Below are positions 1 to 8,141 of a stretch of DNA of 64,000 bases, one piece after another. The stretch covers positions 1,736,001 to 1,800,000 of the forward strand of contig CBDAPX010000001.1 of the NCBI GenBank assembly GCA_965198725.1, read 5' to 3'. Below the pieces are notes generated by a model. It was not told the DNA's origin and made no database searches. It was given only the letters and a program-made list of their open reading frames with translations. Position 1 is the first letter of the stretch. The number at the start of each line of letters is the position of its first letter. Made by a program: the position numbers and the translations under genes. The stretch comes from CBDAPX01 sp965198725 (GTDB taxonomy: Bacteria > Pseudomonadota > Alphaproteobacteria > Rhodobacterales > Rhodobacteraceae).

Positions 1-1392
1 CAGGAAAAGGATCAGGGCTTTTCCCGCCTTTCCGACATTTATGGCTTTCGCATTCTCACCGGCAGTGAAGAAGACTGTTACCGCGTGTTGGGGGCGATCC
101 ATCAAAGATGGCGTGCGGTTCCGGGGCGTTTCAAAGACTATATCAGCCAGCCCAAAACCAACGGGTACCGGTCGATCCATACAACGGTGTCGGGGCGCGA
201 CGGCAAACGGGTCGAGGTTCAAATCCGAACGCGTCCGATGCATGACGTCGCCGAAACCGGTGTTGCGGCCCATTGGTCCTATCGTGATGGTGTCCGCTCC
301 AAGAACCCATTTGCCGTCGACCCGGCAAAGTGGATTTCTTCGCTGACAGAGCAGTTCGATGCCGAGGACGATCACGACGAATTCCTCGAGGCTGTCAAGC
401 TTGAGATGTATTCTGACCAGGTGTTCTGCTTTACGCCCAAGGGCGACGTGGTCAAGCTGCCCCGTGGTGCCACACCCATCGATTTTGCCTATGCAATCCA
501 CACGCGGATCGGCAGCGCGTGCGTTGGGGCCAAGGTGGACGCGATCCGGGTGCCATTGTGGACCCGGTTGAAGAACGGGCAATCGATCGAGATTATCACC
601 GCCGAAGGCCAGACACCGCAGGTCAGCTGGCTTGAGATTGCCACGACCGGTAAGGCCCGCACAGCGATCCGTCGCGCCTTGCGAGAGGTGGACCGTGAGC
701 GGTTTATCAAACTGGGCAAGGAACTCGCACGCGCGGCTTTTGAAAACCATGGGCGCAAAGCGACCGACAAAGCGCTTGAAACCGCGGCCAAACACCTGCG
801 GATTTCGGATCGAAACGAGTTGTTGGCCCGTCTCGGCAGTGCTGAATTGACGGGGCATGAAGTTGTCCAGTCGGTGTACCCCGAACTGGCCCCCGACGAG
901 GGTGAAAAGATCCCGCGGCGGCGCGCGATCATCGGTTTGCAACCGGGGCAGAGTTTTGACCGTGCGCCTTGCTGTCAGCCGTTACCGGGTGAGCGCATCG
1001 TGGGGATAACGTTCCGCGGCAAAGGCGTTGTTTTGCATGCCATCGATTGCAACCGTTTGTCCGACTACGACGAACAGCCAGAGCGATGGGTCGACCTTCA
1101 CTGGTATTCCGGCTCACACCCGCCGATTTACGTGACCACCTTGGATCTCACAATTGGAAACGATGCGGGTGTCCTGGGACGAGTTTGCGCGTTGATTGGT
1201 GAAAAAAAGGCCAATATCCACGATTTGAAGTTCGTTGACAGGAAACCGGATTTTTTTCGTCTACTTATCGATGTTGAACTACGGGATATCGAACACTTGC
1301 ACTCGCTTATGCTGATGTTAGAGGCCGAAAGGGACATCGCTGCCGTTGAACGGTACCGCGACAAAAACCGGCCCCGGGCGGTTGTTGGGTGA
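1..1392 (+). CDS. rsh: RelA/SpoT-family (p)ppGpp synthetase/hydrolase, 3' part
   Basis: The gene is open at the left edge, so its start and HD hydrolase domain lie outside the window. The first ~130 visible codons are the synthetase domain (IYGFRI, then the GRFKDYI and KTNGYRSIHT stretches). These are followed by a TGS domain around residues 135-195 (FTPKGDVVKLPRGATPIDFAY), a Cys-containing conserved middle region (APCCQPLPGERIVG) and a C-terminal ACT domain (last ~75 residues, from YVTTLDLTIGND). This is the standard order of long bifunctional Rsh proteins, which make and hydrolyse the alarmone ppGpp in the stringent response. The next gene starts 24 bases downstream on the same strand, so co-transcription is likely. 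No disruption is seen in the visible part. Confidence 0.95.
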   Translation, partial: QEKDQGFSRLSDIYGFRILTGSEEDCYRVLGAIHQRWRAVPGRFKDYISQPKTNGYRSIHTTVSGRDGKRVEVQIRTRPMHDVAETGVAAHWSYRDGVRSKNPFAVDPAKWISSLTEQFDAEDDHDEFLEAVKLEMYSDQVFCFTPKGDVVKLPRGATPIDFAYAIHTRIGSACVGAKVDAIRVPLWTRLKNGQSIEIITAEGQTPQVSWLEIATTGKARTAIRRALREVDRERFIKLGKELARAAFENHGRKATDKALETAAKHLRISDRNELLARLGSAELTGHEVVQSVYPELAPDEGEKIPRRRAIIGLQPGQSFDRAPCCQPLPGERIVGITFRGKGVVLHAIDCNRLSDYDEQPERWVDLHWYSGSHPPIYVTTLDLTIGNDAGVLGRVCALIGEKKANIHDLKFVDRKPDFFRLLIDVELRDIEHLHSLMLMLEAERDIAAVERYRDKNRPRAVVG

Positions 1393-1416
1393 CGCCAGAG
1401 GATTGAAGGACGCCAG

Positions 1417-2073
1417 TTGGTATTCAAACGCCGCGATCAACAGCCGATAACAGAGCGTGTCGGGCGGATGATTTACCCGCGCGGCGGCTGGTCGCGTGCC
1501 ATTTCCTACATCAAGCATCGCGTTCGACGTCTTCCGGACACGCCCGAGACTATTGCGCGGGGCATCTGGGCGGGTGTTTTCACGACCTTCACGCCTTTCT
1601 TCGGATTTCATTTCGTCGTCGCATTTCTGATCGCACGTATGATGCGCGGCAATATCGTTGCGGCGATCCTGTCGACCTTTTTTGGTAACCCGCTGACCTT
1701 CTTTGCGATCGGCTACGGGTCTTTGCGCACGGGTTATTGGCTCTTGGGGATAGAGTATGAGCGAGGCACGGGCCGCGCCCTGGGACGCAAGTTTGCCGCT
1801 GCTTGGTATGATCTAAAGCACAACTTTCTGGCGATGTTCACCGAAGAAAAAGCAGATTGGCATGGGCTGGGCATTTTCTTGCGCGAGATTTTTTATCCCT
1901 ATCTTGTCGGTGGCATCATTCCGGGCGTGATTTGTGCAACTGTGGCCTATTATTTGTCTGTGCCCGTGATCCGGGCTTACAAAAAGCGGCGCATCGCACG
2001 GATTAGGGAGAAATTCGAAGACATCAAACGCAGTGCGGATGTGTCTACTGACGGTGGCTTGAAACCCGAGTAG
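1417..2073 (+). CDS. DUF2062 domain membrane protein
   Basis: 218 residues. The middle matches the DUF2062 pattern: an amphipathic start, TPETIARGIWAGVFTTFTPF, then hydrophobic stretches containing a GNP motif (FFGNPLTFF), and a long hydrophobic segment near the C-terminus (YLVGGIIPGVICATVAYYL). Function is not known for this family; it is an inner membrane protein. The start is taken as TTG at 1417 because GAAGGA lies at 1405-1410, 6 bases upstream, and no in-frame ATG fits. It sits between rsh and pdxJ in a same-strand run, a common order in Rhodobacteraceae. The C-terminus is basic and charged, probably cytoplasmic. Confidence 0.85.
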   Translation: MVFKRRDQQPITERVGRMIYPRGGWSRAISYIKHRVRRLPDTPETIARGIWAGVFTTFTPFFGFHFVVAFLIARMMRGNIVAAILSTFFGNPLTFFAIGYGSLRTGYWLLGIEYERGTGRALGRKFAAAWYDLKHNFLAMFTEEKADWHGLGIFLREIFYPYLVGGIIPGVICATVAYYLSVPVIRAYKKRRIARIREKFEDIKRSADVSTDGGLKPE

Positions 2074-2109
2074 AGTGGCCCGCGACTCAACGCAAAGGAC
2101 TTGCAGATC

Positions 2110-2859
2110 ATGGCTGAGGAAAAGCTGCGGCTTGGGGTCAATATCGACCATGTGGCGACGGTGCGGAATGCGCGCGGCGGGGATTATCCCGACCCGTTGC
2201 GGGCGGCCAAAATCGCGGAAAAAGCTGGCGCGGATGGTATCACGGCGCACTTGCGCGAAGATCGCCGGCACATCACTGACACCGACATCGCCGGTTTGAT
2301 GGAAGTGCTGGATATCCCGTTGAATTTCGAAATGGCGGCTACGCCAGAAATGCAATCAATCGCATTGCGGCACCGTCCGCACGCCGTGTGCCTTGTGCCT
2401 GAAAAACGCGAAGAGCGCACGACCGAGGGTGGGCTTGAGGTTGCGCGCGACGAAAACCGTCTGGCCCATTTCATTGCGCCGCTCCGCGATGCAGGGTGCC
2501 GGGTGTCGATCTTTATCGCGGCGGACCAACGCCAGATTGAGGCGGCGCACCGTATCGGGGCCGAAGTGATCGAACTTCACACCGGCGCCTATTGCGATGC
2601 CCATGCCGAGGGGCGTTTTGACGAACGCGACGCTGAACTGGAAGCGTTGCGCGACATGGCAACATTTGCGCATGGCCTCGGTTTGGAAGTGCATGCAGGT
2701 CATGGCTTAAACTATGAAACCGTTCAGCCGGTGGCGGCCTTTCCGGAAGTGAAAGAACTGAATATCGGTCATTTCCTGATCGGCGAGTCCATCTTCCGGG
2801 GTATAGAGCCCGCGATTGTCGAGATGCGCCGCCTGATGGACGAAGCACGCGCGTCATGA
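2110..2859 (+). CDS. pdxJ: pyridoxine 5'-phosphate synthase
   Basis: About 249 residues, the usual family length. PdxJ condenses 1-deoxy-D-xylulose 5-phosphate with 3-amino-1-hydroxyacetone 1-phosphate to pyridoxine 5'-phosphate, the last ring-forming step of DXP-dependent vitamin B6 synthesis, in the cytosol. Family hallmarks are the N-terminal RLGVNIDHVATVRNARGG, the HLREDRRHI loop, VPEKREERTTEGGL, ELHTGAYCDA and the C-terminal HAGHGLNY plus LNIGHFLIGESIF. ATG 2110 is preferred over TTG 2101 because AAAGGA at 2094-2099 is well spaced only for the ATG. The stop overlaps the next start as ATGA, so translation is probably coupled to the LysE-type gene. Confidence 0.97.
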   Translation: MAEEKLRLGVNIDHVATVRNARGGDYPDPLRAAKIAEKAGADGITAHLREDRRHITDTDIAGLMEVLDIPLNFEMAATPEMQSIALRHRPHAVCLVPEKREERTTEGGLEVARDENRLAHFIAPLRDAGCRVSIFIAADQRQIEAAHRIGAEVIELHTGAYCDAHAEGRFDERDAELEALRDMATFAHGLGLEVHAGHGLNYETVQPVAAFPEVKELNIGHFLIGESIFRGIEPAIVEMRRLMDEARAS

Positions 2860-3455
2860 TCGGGCCAGAGTTCATTGCCATTTGGGTTGGCTGGATACTG
2901 GCAGGTGGATCTCCTGGGCCGGCCATGACGGCGGGACGTCGGTCTGGTCTGGCCTTTGCGCTGGGTATTCTGGCGGGGTCTGCGGCATGGGGCATTGCGG
3001 CGGCCTTGGGTTTGTCCGCCGTCATGCTGGCCAATGTTTGGTTGTTTGAGATTATCCGCTACGCCGGTGTGGCCTATCTGGCATGGCTCGCCCTCAAGGC
3101 CCTGCGCGCGGCGTGGGTTGGTGGTGCCGCCGCTGGCGGCACACCGTTTTCAGGCAGTTTTCGATCATTGGTTGCCAAAGGCGCCGGCATCCACATCACC
3201 AACCCCAGGGCGATTTTAAGCTGGGGCTCAATCTATGCCATTGCCTTGCCCCCTGATGCGGGGCCAAGTTCTGTTTTTCTGGTCTTTGCGCTGCTTTATG
3301 CGGGCTCAATCCTGATCTTCATCGGGTATGCCTTCCTCTTTTTCAACGCCCGTAGTGTTGCGGCTTATGGGCGGGCACGGCGCTGGTTTGATCTCGCATT
3401 TGCCGGGTTTTTCGGATTTGCAAGCTTCAAGATCCTGACGGCGCGCTTGCAATGA
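2856..3455 (+). CDS. LysE/RhtB-family amino acid exporter, possible internal deletion
   Basis: 199 residues with about six hydrophobic segments, consistent with the LysE/RhtB superfamily of inner-membrane amino acid exporters. The N-terminal GGSPGPA signature is present. It runs almost directly into GRRSGLAFALG, whereas relatives usually have roughly 8 more residues between PGP and the GRR loop; this looks like an in-frame deletion in the most conserved region. The gene overlaps pdxJ and acpS by four bases (ATGA) at each end, so it sits in a translationally coupled run. The substrate cannot be told from sequence. The family call is firm; whether the protein is active is uncertain. Confidence 0.85.
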   Translation: MIGPEFIAIWVGWILAGGSPGPAMTAGRRSGLAFALGILAGSAAWGIAAALGLSAVMLANVWLFEIIRYAGVAYLAWLALKALRAAWVGGAAAGGTPFSGSFRSLVAKGAGIHITNPRAILSWGSIYAIALPPDAGPSSVFLVFALLYAGSILIFIGYAFLFFNARSVAAYGRARRWFDLAFAGFFGFASFKILTARLQ

Positions 3456-3886
3456 TCCTCGGCATCGGTACGGACCTCGCCAATATTGAGCGGATACAAG
3501 GCACGCTGGATCGCTTTGGGGATCGGTTCCGCAACCGCGTTTTCACCGATATCGAACAGCGCAAGGCAGAGCGTCGCGCCGATACGGCCGGAACTTATGC
3601 CAAGCGCTGGGCGGCAAAAGAAGCGTGCTCCAAAGCGCTGGGCACCGGTTCGCGCATGGGCATCGCGTGGAAGGACATGGCTGTCAGCAACCTGCGTACC
3701 GGCCAGCCGATCATGCATGTCACGGGCTGGGCCGCTGAACGGCTAAAAGAGATGACACCGGCGGGACATGAGGCGATCATCCATGTGACGTTGACCGATG
3801 ACCATCCTTGGGCTCAGGCCTTTGTCGTGATCGAGGCGCGGCCGCTTGATGGGCATTCAACAACAGTTAACGCAGATGCGAAATAG
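3452..3886 (+). CDS. acpS: holo-[acyl-carrier-protein] synthase
   Basis: 144 residues. AcpS transfers the 4'-phosphopantetheine arm from CoA to a serine of acyl carrier protein, activating fatty acid synthesis. The two metal-binding signatures are present: GIGTDLANIERI at the N-terminus (Asp) and the KRWAAKEACSKALGTG motif around residues 50-65 (Glu). The C-terminal HVTLTDDHPWAQAFVVIEA strand pattern is also typical. The start ATG overlaps the LysE gene stop (ATGA). The order pdxJ-(lysE)-acpS-lepB-rnc is a known alphaproteobacterial arrangement. The roughly 100 bases between acpS and lepB show no further gene. Confidence 0.96.
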   Translation: MILGIGTDLANIERIQGTLDRFGDRFRNRVFTDIEQRKAERRADTAGTYAKRWAAKEACSKALGTGSRMGIAWKDMAVSNLRTGQPIMHVTGWAAERLKEMTPAGHEAIIHVTLTDDHPWAQAFVVIEARPLDGHSTTVNADAK

Positions 3887-3986
3887 GAGCAGTCAAGTCA
3901 TCGCCATCGCCGGTCAGCATGGCTTGACACTCTACCCGCGCGCCCGCATGTAGCGCATCGATACCCAGAACCTATTGGAGAGCCGG

Positions 3987-4823
3987 ATGGCCAGCAAATC
4001 CAGTGAAGGAAACGCGATCGTCGAAACGATCAAGACGGTTGTGTACGCGTTGCTGATCGCGGGGGTCTTTCGCACCCTGTTCTTTCAGCCCTTCTGGATC
4101 CCATCCGGGTCGATGAAAGAGACACTGCTGATTGGCGACTTTTTGTTCGTTAACAAGATGGCTTATGGCTATTCGGCGGCGTCCTGTCCCAATATCGTTG
4201 TTCCCGCGGTTGGTCTGAACCTGACCTCGGACAAGCTGTGCGGGTTCCTGGGCGATGACAACGACCGTATCCTGGGCGGCGAACCCGAACGCGGTGATGT
4301 CGCGGTGTTCCGTCATCCGGTGACCGGGCGCGATTTCATCAAGCGCTTGATCGGCATGCCCGGGGATCGCATTCAGATGCGCGCCGGTGTGCTTTACATC
4401 AATGATAAACCGGTTGAGTTGGAGGACGATGGCGTCTTTCAGGAAATCGCCGGGCCCCAAGGACCGCAGCGCCTTCGCCCGCGCTGTGAAAACGGTCCGG
4501 TCGGACAAGGTGCTGTTTGTGAAAAGTCGCGCCAGATCGAAACACTGCCGAACGGAACGTCCCATGCGATCCTGAACATCGGTAATCAGGGATCGGATAA
4601 TACGGGTGTTTATCTGGTCCCGGCCGGGCATTACTTCTTCATGGGTGATAACCGCGACAACTCCTCTGACAGCCGCCTGCCGCAAAGTGCCGGTGGCGTC
4701 GGGTTCGTGCCGTATGCGGACCTTGTTGGTCGGGCGGATCGCATCATGTTCTCGTCAGCCGGTGCCTCGATGCTGTTTTTCTGGACCTGGCGCGGGGATC
4801 GGTTCTTTAAGAGGGTCGATTGA
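3987..4823 (+). CDS. lepB: signal peptidase I
   Basis: About 278 residues. LepB cleaves signal peptides from exported preproteins at the outer face of the inner membrane. One N-terminal membrane segment (TVVYALLIAGVFRTLFF) precedes the catalytic Ser in IPSGSMKETLLIGD. The general-base Lys lies in HPVTGRDFIKRLIGMPGD, and the conserved GDNRDNSSDSR box follows near residue 220. The start is ATG 3987, chosen because GGAG at 3977-3980 is six bases upstream; an in-frame TTG at 3975 overlaps that site and is less likely. The stop overlaps the rnc start (TTGA), a classic lepB-rnc coupling. Confidence 0.97.
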   Translation: MASKSSEGNAIVETIKTVVYALLIAGVFRTLFFQPFWIPSGSMKETLLIGDFLFVNKMAYGYSAASCPNIVVPAVGLNLTSDKLCGFLGDDNDRILGGEPERGDVAVFRHPVTGRDFIKRLIGMPGDRIQMRAGVLYINDKPVELEDDGVFQEIAGPQGPQRLRPRCENGPVGQGAVCEKSRQIETLPNGTSHAILNIGNQGSDNTGVYLVPAGHYFFMGDNRDNSSDSRLPQSAGGVGFVPYADLVGRADRIMFSSAGASMLFFWTWRGDRFFKRVD

Positions 4824-5500
4824 AGCTTTCGGCAGACATGAAAGCCTTTGAAGGCCGGATCGGATATCACTTTTCCGACCCGACCCTTCTGGTCGAAGCT
4901 TTGACGCATTCGTCAATCTCCTCACCGACGCGCAACGACAATCAGCGATTGGAATTCCTCGGGGACCGCGTGTTGGGCCTCGCAATGGCAAGCGCGTTGC
5001 TGGACGAAGATCGCGTCGCGGATGAGGGCGTTTTGGCCCCGCGTTTCAACGCATTGGTCCGCAAAGTAGCCTGCGCCGACGTCGCCCGCGAGATTGATAT
5101 TGGTGCGGTTTTGAAACTGGGCCGGTCCGAGATGATGTCCGGTGGTCGACGCAAGACGGCGCTGTTGGGCGACGCGATGGAAGCGGTCATCGCTGCCGTT
5201 TATGTCGATGGCGGGTTTGACGCGGCAGAAGCGATGATCCTGCGCCTTTGGGGTGACAGGATCCGCCGGGTTGAGGTCGATGCCCGCGATCCCAAGACCG
5301 CACTGCAAGAATGGGCGCAAGCCCGCCGTCAGGCACCGCCGCGCTATGTCGAGCTGTCGCGGTCCGGCCCGGACCACGCGCCGGTTTTCACCATTGCGGC
5401 GCGGCTGTCGGACGGGACCGAGGCGCAGGCCACGGCCGGATCAAAACGGCAAGCCGAACAAGCTGCGGCCAAAGCATTGCTCGACAAAGTGTCGTCATAA
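4820..5500 (+). CDS. rnc: ribonuclease III
   Basis: 226 residues. RNase III cuts double-stranded RNA in rRNA and mRNA processing. The catalytic signature QRLEFLGDRVLGL is at about residues 40-52, the second acidic motif GDAMEAVIAAVYVDGGF at about 115-131, and a C-terminal double-stranded RNA binding domain starts near DPKTALQEW. TTG 4820 overlaps the lepB stop and has GAGGG just upstream; ATG 4838 is the alternative. The normal follower era is absent. Only ~220 bases separate the stop from an IS copy, and that space encodes a fragment in the opposite direction, so the rnc-era operon has been broken by rearrangement. Confidence 0.96.
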   Translation: MKLSADMKAFEGRIGYHFSDPTLLVEALTHSSISSPTRNDNQRLEFLGDRVLGLAMASALLDEDRVADEGVLAPRFNALVRKVACADVAREIDIGAVLKLGRSEMMSGGRRKTALLGDAMEAVIAAVYVDGGFDAAEAMILRLWGDRIRRVEVDARDPKTALQEWAQARRQAPPRYVELSRSGPDHAPVFTIAARLSDGTEAQATAGSKRQAEQAAAKALLDKVSS

Positions 5501-5511
5501 GCCGACCGGTT

Positions 5512-5721
5512 TCACAGAAACGATGGCCGATCGAATTGCTGCACCTGATGGGCATTGCGGTGGGTGCGATAGGCCTGGAGACGGGCATCGAACAGGGCCT
5601 TGTCATGCCCGGATTGCGTTTCGGGTGGCGGCAGTGTCGGGTTCATATCACAGGCGTATTCGAGCGCGTCGGGCTCGTCGCGCTGCGCAAAAAGCGCCGG
5701 CAAGAAGTTTTCGAACGTGCC
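5512..5721 (-). pseudogene. 3' remnant of an unidentified gene cut by an IS
   Basis: On the minus strand an open frame enters from the insertion sequence and continues about 70 codons to a stop at 5512 (includes GTFENFLPALFAQRDEPDALE and ends HQVQQFDRPSFL). It has the composition of real coding sequence and converges on rnc with an 11-base gap, but has no start of its own; any start lies inside the IS left end. I do not recognise the family. The likeliest reading is the C-terminus of a gene whose 5' part was lost or moved when the IS copies arrived. Confidence 0.5.
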
Positions 5722-6867
5722 TGGTCTTCCCCCACTGAAGTGGTCCTCCGCTATGTTTAGGAAACGGAGGAAACACATGGCCAACAAGCGACCAAAGCCA
5801 GAAGAGATTGTCACGAAGTTACGGCAGGTTGAGGTTCTGACGGGGCAAGGGATGCCGCGTCTGGATGCGATCCGTCAGATCGGTGTGACTGAACAGACCT
5901 ACTACCGGTGGAAGAAAAAATACGGCGGAATGGGCACGGATCAATTGAAGGAACTGAAGCGTCTGCAAAAAGAGAACGAGCGATTGCGCAAAGCCGTTTC
6001 TGATCTGACGCTGGACAAGCTGATCTTGGCGGAGGCGGCAAAGGGAAACTTCTGAGCCCCGCTCGTCGTCGTGCCTGTATTGATCGCGTTCGTGCTGAGC
6101 TGAACATCTCGGAGCGTCGGGCATGCCGGGTTCTAAGACAACATCGATCCACACAGCGCAAAGTACCTGCGGGTCGCCCGGATGAAGAACGTTTAGTGGC
6201 TGATATGATCGAACTGACCCGGCAGTATGGCCGCTACGGCTATCGTAGGATCGCGGCACTACTGAGAGACGCTGGCTGGCATGTGAATGACAAGCGCGTG
6301 GAACGGTTATGGCGACGAGAGGGGCTGAAAGTGCCAATGAAACAACCGAAGAAAGGGCGGCTTTGGCTGAATGATGGATCATGTGTCAGGCTTCGGCCAG
6401 AGCGCCGCGATCATGTCTGGTCTTACGACTTTGTCCACTGCCGCACCGACGATGGTAAAGCTTTCCGCACACTCAACATCATCGACGAGTACAGTCGGGA
6501 ATGCTTGGCCATACGCGTGGATCGCAAGCTCAACTCAGGCAATGTGATCGATGTGCTGAGCGACCTGTTCATTCTGCGCGGCATCCCGTCGTTCATCCGT
6601 TCCGACAATGGCCCTGAGTTCGTTGCGCAAGCCGTGCAGGACTGGATCAAGGCTGTCGGCGCAAGGGCGGCTTACATCGAACCAGGCAGCCCTTGGGAGA
6701 ATGGGTACTGCGAAAGCTTCAACGCCCGTTTCCGCGATGAGTTCTTGAACGGCGAAATCTTCTATAGCCTGCGCGAAGCACAAATCCTGATTGAGGAATG
6801 GAGGAAACACTACAACACGAAACGACCACACAGTGCTCTAGGCTACCGCCCACCGGCTCCCGAAACC
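5722..6867 (+). mobile_element. IS3-family element, copy 1, right end missing
   Basis: Same element as at 6868-8084 and 52973-54189. Over the shared 1146 bases I see essentially the sequence of copy 3, but the last 71 bases including the right inverted repeat are missing, and copy 2 begins exactly there. The left end reads TGGTCTTCCCCC instead of TGATCCTCCCCC, so the left terminus is altered too. It carries orfA and orfB in the IS3 arrangement with a GGGAAAC slip site at 6043-6049. With a damaged left and absent right end this copy is probably not mobile by itself. Confidence 0.9.
5777..6055 (+). CDS. IS3-family transposase OrfA (copy 1)
   Basis: 92 residues from ATG 5777, which has GGAGG 6 bases upstream. 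The N-terminal part is a helix-turn-helix (EEIVTKLRQVEVL, then TEQTYYRWKKKYGG). The C-terminal half is a leucine-zipper-like coiled coil (LKELKRLQKENERLRKAV). This is the DNA-binding and multimerisation half of IS3-type transposases. The stop comes four bases after a GGGAAAC heptamer, where a -1 slip would fuse it to OrfB. Confidence 0.92.
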   Translation: MANKRPKPEEIVTKLRQVEVLTGQGMPRLDAIRQIGVTEQTYYRWKKKYGGMGTDQLKELKRLQKENERLRKAVSDLTLDKLILAEAAKGNF

Positions 6868-6870
6868 TGA
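6049..6870 (+). CDS. IS3-family transposase OrfB (copy 1), C-terminally clipped
   Basis: Read in the -1 frame relative to orfA from the slip site; GTG 6196 is an alternative internal start. It contains an HTH_21-like region (TRQYGRYGYRRI) and the rve integrase core with DDE residues in SYDFVHC, IRSDNGPEF and ENGYCESFNARFRDE. The final ~10 residues (after RPPAPET) are missing because copy 2 begins here, and the stop codon 6868-6870 is supplied by the left end of copy 2. The catalytic core is complete, so the protein could still be active. Confidence 0.85.
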   Translation, partial: LLSPARRRACIDRVRAELNISERRACRVLRQHRSTQRKVPAGRPDEERLVADMIELTRQYGRYGYRRIAALLRDAGWHVNDKRVERLWRREGLKVPMKQPKKGRLWLNDGSCVRLRPERRDHVWSYDFVHCRTDDGKAFRTLNIIDEYSRECLAIRVDRKLNSGNVIDVLSDLFILRGIPSFIRSDNGPEFVAQAVQDWIKAVGARAAYIEPGSPWENGYCESFNARFRDEFLNGEIFYSLREAQILIEEWRKHYNTKRPHSALGYRPPAPET

Positions 6871-6922
6871 TCCTCCCCCACTGACGTGGTCCTCCGCTAT
6901 GTTTAGGAAACGGAGGAAACAC

Positions 6923-7201
6923 ATGGCCAACAAGCGACCAAAGCCAGAAGAGATTGTCACGAAGTTACGGCAGGTTGAGGTTCTGACGGGGCAAGGGATG
7001 CCGCGTCTGGATGCGATCCGTCAGATCGGTGTGACTGAACAGACCTACTACCGGTGGAAGAAAAAATACGGCGGAATGGGCACGGATCAATTGAAGGAAC
7101 TGAAGCGTCTGCAAAAAGAGAACGAGCGATTGCGCAAAGCCGTTTCTGATCTGACGCTGGACAAGCTGATCTTGGCGGAGGCGGCAAAGGGAAACTTCTG
7201 A
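6923..7201 (+). CDS. IS3-family transposase OrfA (copy 2)
   Basis: Same 92-residue protein as in copy 1, with the same GGAGG site before its ATG and the same helix-turn-helix plus coiled-coil layout. The GGGAAAC heptamer lies at 7189-7195, just before the stop. Confidence 0.92.
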   Translation: MANKRPKPEEIVTKLRQVEVLTGQGMPRLDAIRQIGVTEQTYYRWKKKYGGMGTDQLKELKRLQKENERLRKAVSDLTLDKLILAEAAKGNF

Positions 7202-8049
7202 GCCCCGCTCGTCGTCGTGCCTGTATTGATCGCGTTCGTGCTGAGCTGAACATCTCGGAGCGTCGGGCATGCCGGGTTCTAAGACAACATCGATCCACAC
7301 AGCGCAAAGTACCTGCGGGTCGCCCGGATGAAGAACGTTTAGTGGCTGATATGATCGAACTGACCCGGCAGTATGGCCGCTACGGCTATCGTAGGATCGC
7401 GGCACTACTGAGAGACGCTGGCTGGCATGTGAATGACAAGCGCGTGGAACGGTTATGGCGACGAGAGGGGCTGAAAGTGCCAATGAAACAACCGAAGAAA
7501 GGGCGGCTTTGGCTGAATGATGGATCATGTGTCAGGCTTCGGCCAGAGCGCCGCGATCATGTCTGGTCTTACGACTTTGTCCACTGCCGCACCGACGATG
7601 GTAAAGCTTTCCGCACACTCAACATCATCGACGAGTACAGTCGGGAATGCTTGGCCATACGCGTGGATCGCAAGCTCAACTCAGGCAATGTGATCGATGT
7701 GCTGAGCGACCTGTTCATCCTGCGCGGCATCCCATCGTTCATTCGCTCCGACAACGGCCCGGAGTTCGTTGCCCAAGCTGTCCAGGACTGGATCAAGGCT
7801 GTCGGCGCGAAGACGGCTTACATCGAACCTGGGTCACCTTGGGAGAATGGGTACTGCGAAAGCTTCAACGCAAGGTTCCGCGACGAGTTCCTGAACGGGG
7901 AAACATTCTACAGCCTGCGTGAAGCCCAAATCCTGATCGAACAATGGAGAAAGCACTACAACACGAAACGACCACACAGTGCATTGGGCTACCGCCCACC
8001 GGCTCCCGAAACCATCGTCCAGATGGACCAAAGGTCGATCATGCACTAA
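7195..8049 (+). CDS. IS3-family transposase OrfB (copy 2)
   Basis: About 284 codons in the -1 frame after the slip site, complete to its own stop (ends IVQMDQRSIMH). The DDE integrase core is present (SYDFVHC, IRSDNGPEF, ENGYCESFNARF). The 3' third, from about 7719, belongs to a diverged version of the element: amino acids change at a few places while synonymous changes are frequent. This is the pattern of selection on a working transposase followed by recombination between two related copies. Fused to OrfA it gives a product of about 375 residues, normal for the family. Confidence 0.9.
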   Translation, partial: LLSPARRRACIDRVRAELNISERRACRVLRQHRSTQRKVPAGRPDEERLVADMIELTRQYGRYGYRRIAALLRDAGWHVNDKRVERLWRREGLKVPMKQPKKGRLWLNDGSCVRLRPERRDHVWSYDFVHCRTDDGKAFRTLNIIDEYSRECLAIRVDRKLNSGNVIDVLSDLFILRGIPSFIRSDNGPEFVAQAVQDWIKAVGAKTAYIEPGSPWENGYCESFNARFRDEFLNGETFYSLREAQILIEQWRKHYNTKRPHSALGYRPPAPETIVQMDQRSIMH

Positions 8050-8141
8050 CAATCAAATTGGACCACTCAGGTGGGGCTGATCAGTTCGAGCGTGCATTTT
8101 TTGTGGTTAAGGATCGGTTAAACCGCGCCGGATCCCCGGAT

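Larger units (their letters stand above)
6868..8084 (+). mobile_element. IS3-family element, copy 2, full length and mosaic
   Basis: 1217 bases, the same length as copy 3. The left end starts TGATCCTCCCCC and the right end is GGGGCTGATCAG; the two form imperfect inverted repeats (TGATC-CCCC-CTGA-GTGGTCC). Up to about 7718 it matches copies 1 and 3 with one substitution seen in the left repeat. From 7719 on it differs at many, mostly silent, positions (for example GAKTAY for GARAAY, ETFYS for EIFYS), so it is a chimera. No direct repeat flanks the copy 1/2 pair, consistent with an IS-mediated deletion or rearrangement after insertion. Confidence 0.92.

Noticed and set aside
5722..8084. A true head-to-tail IS dimer with a hybrid junction promoter
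   Set aside because: The right inverted repeat of copy 1 is missing, so the junction is not the right-end/left-end joint of an IS3 dimer.
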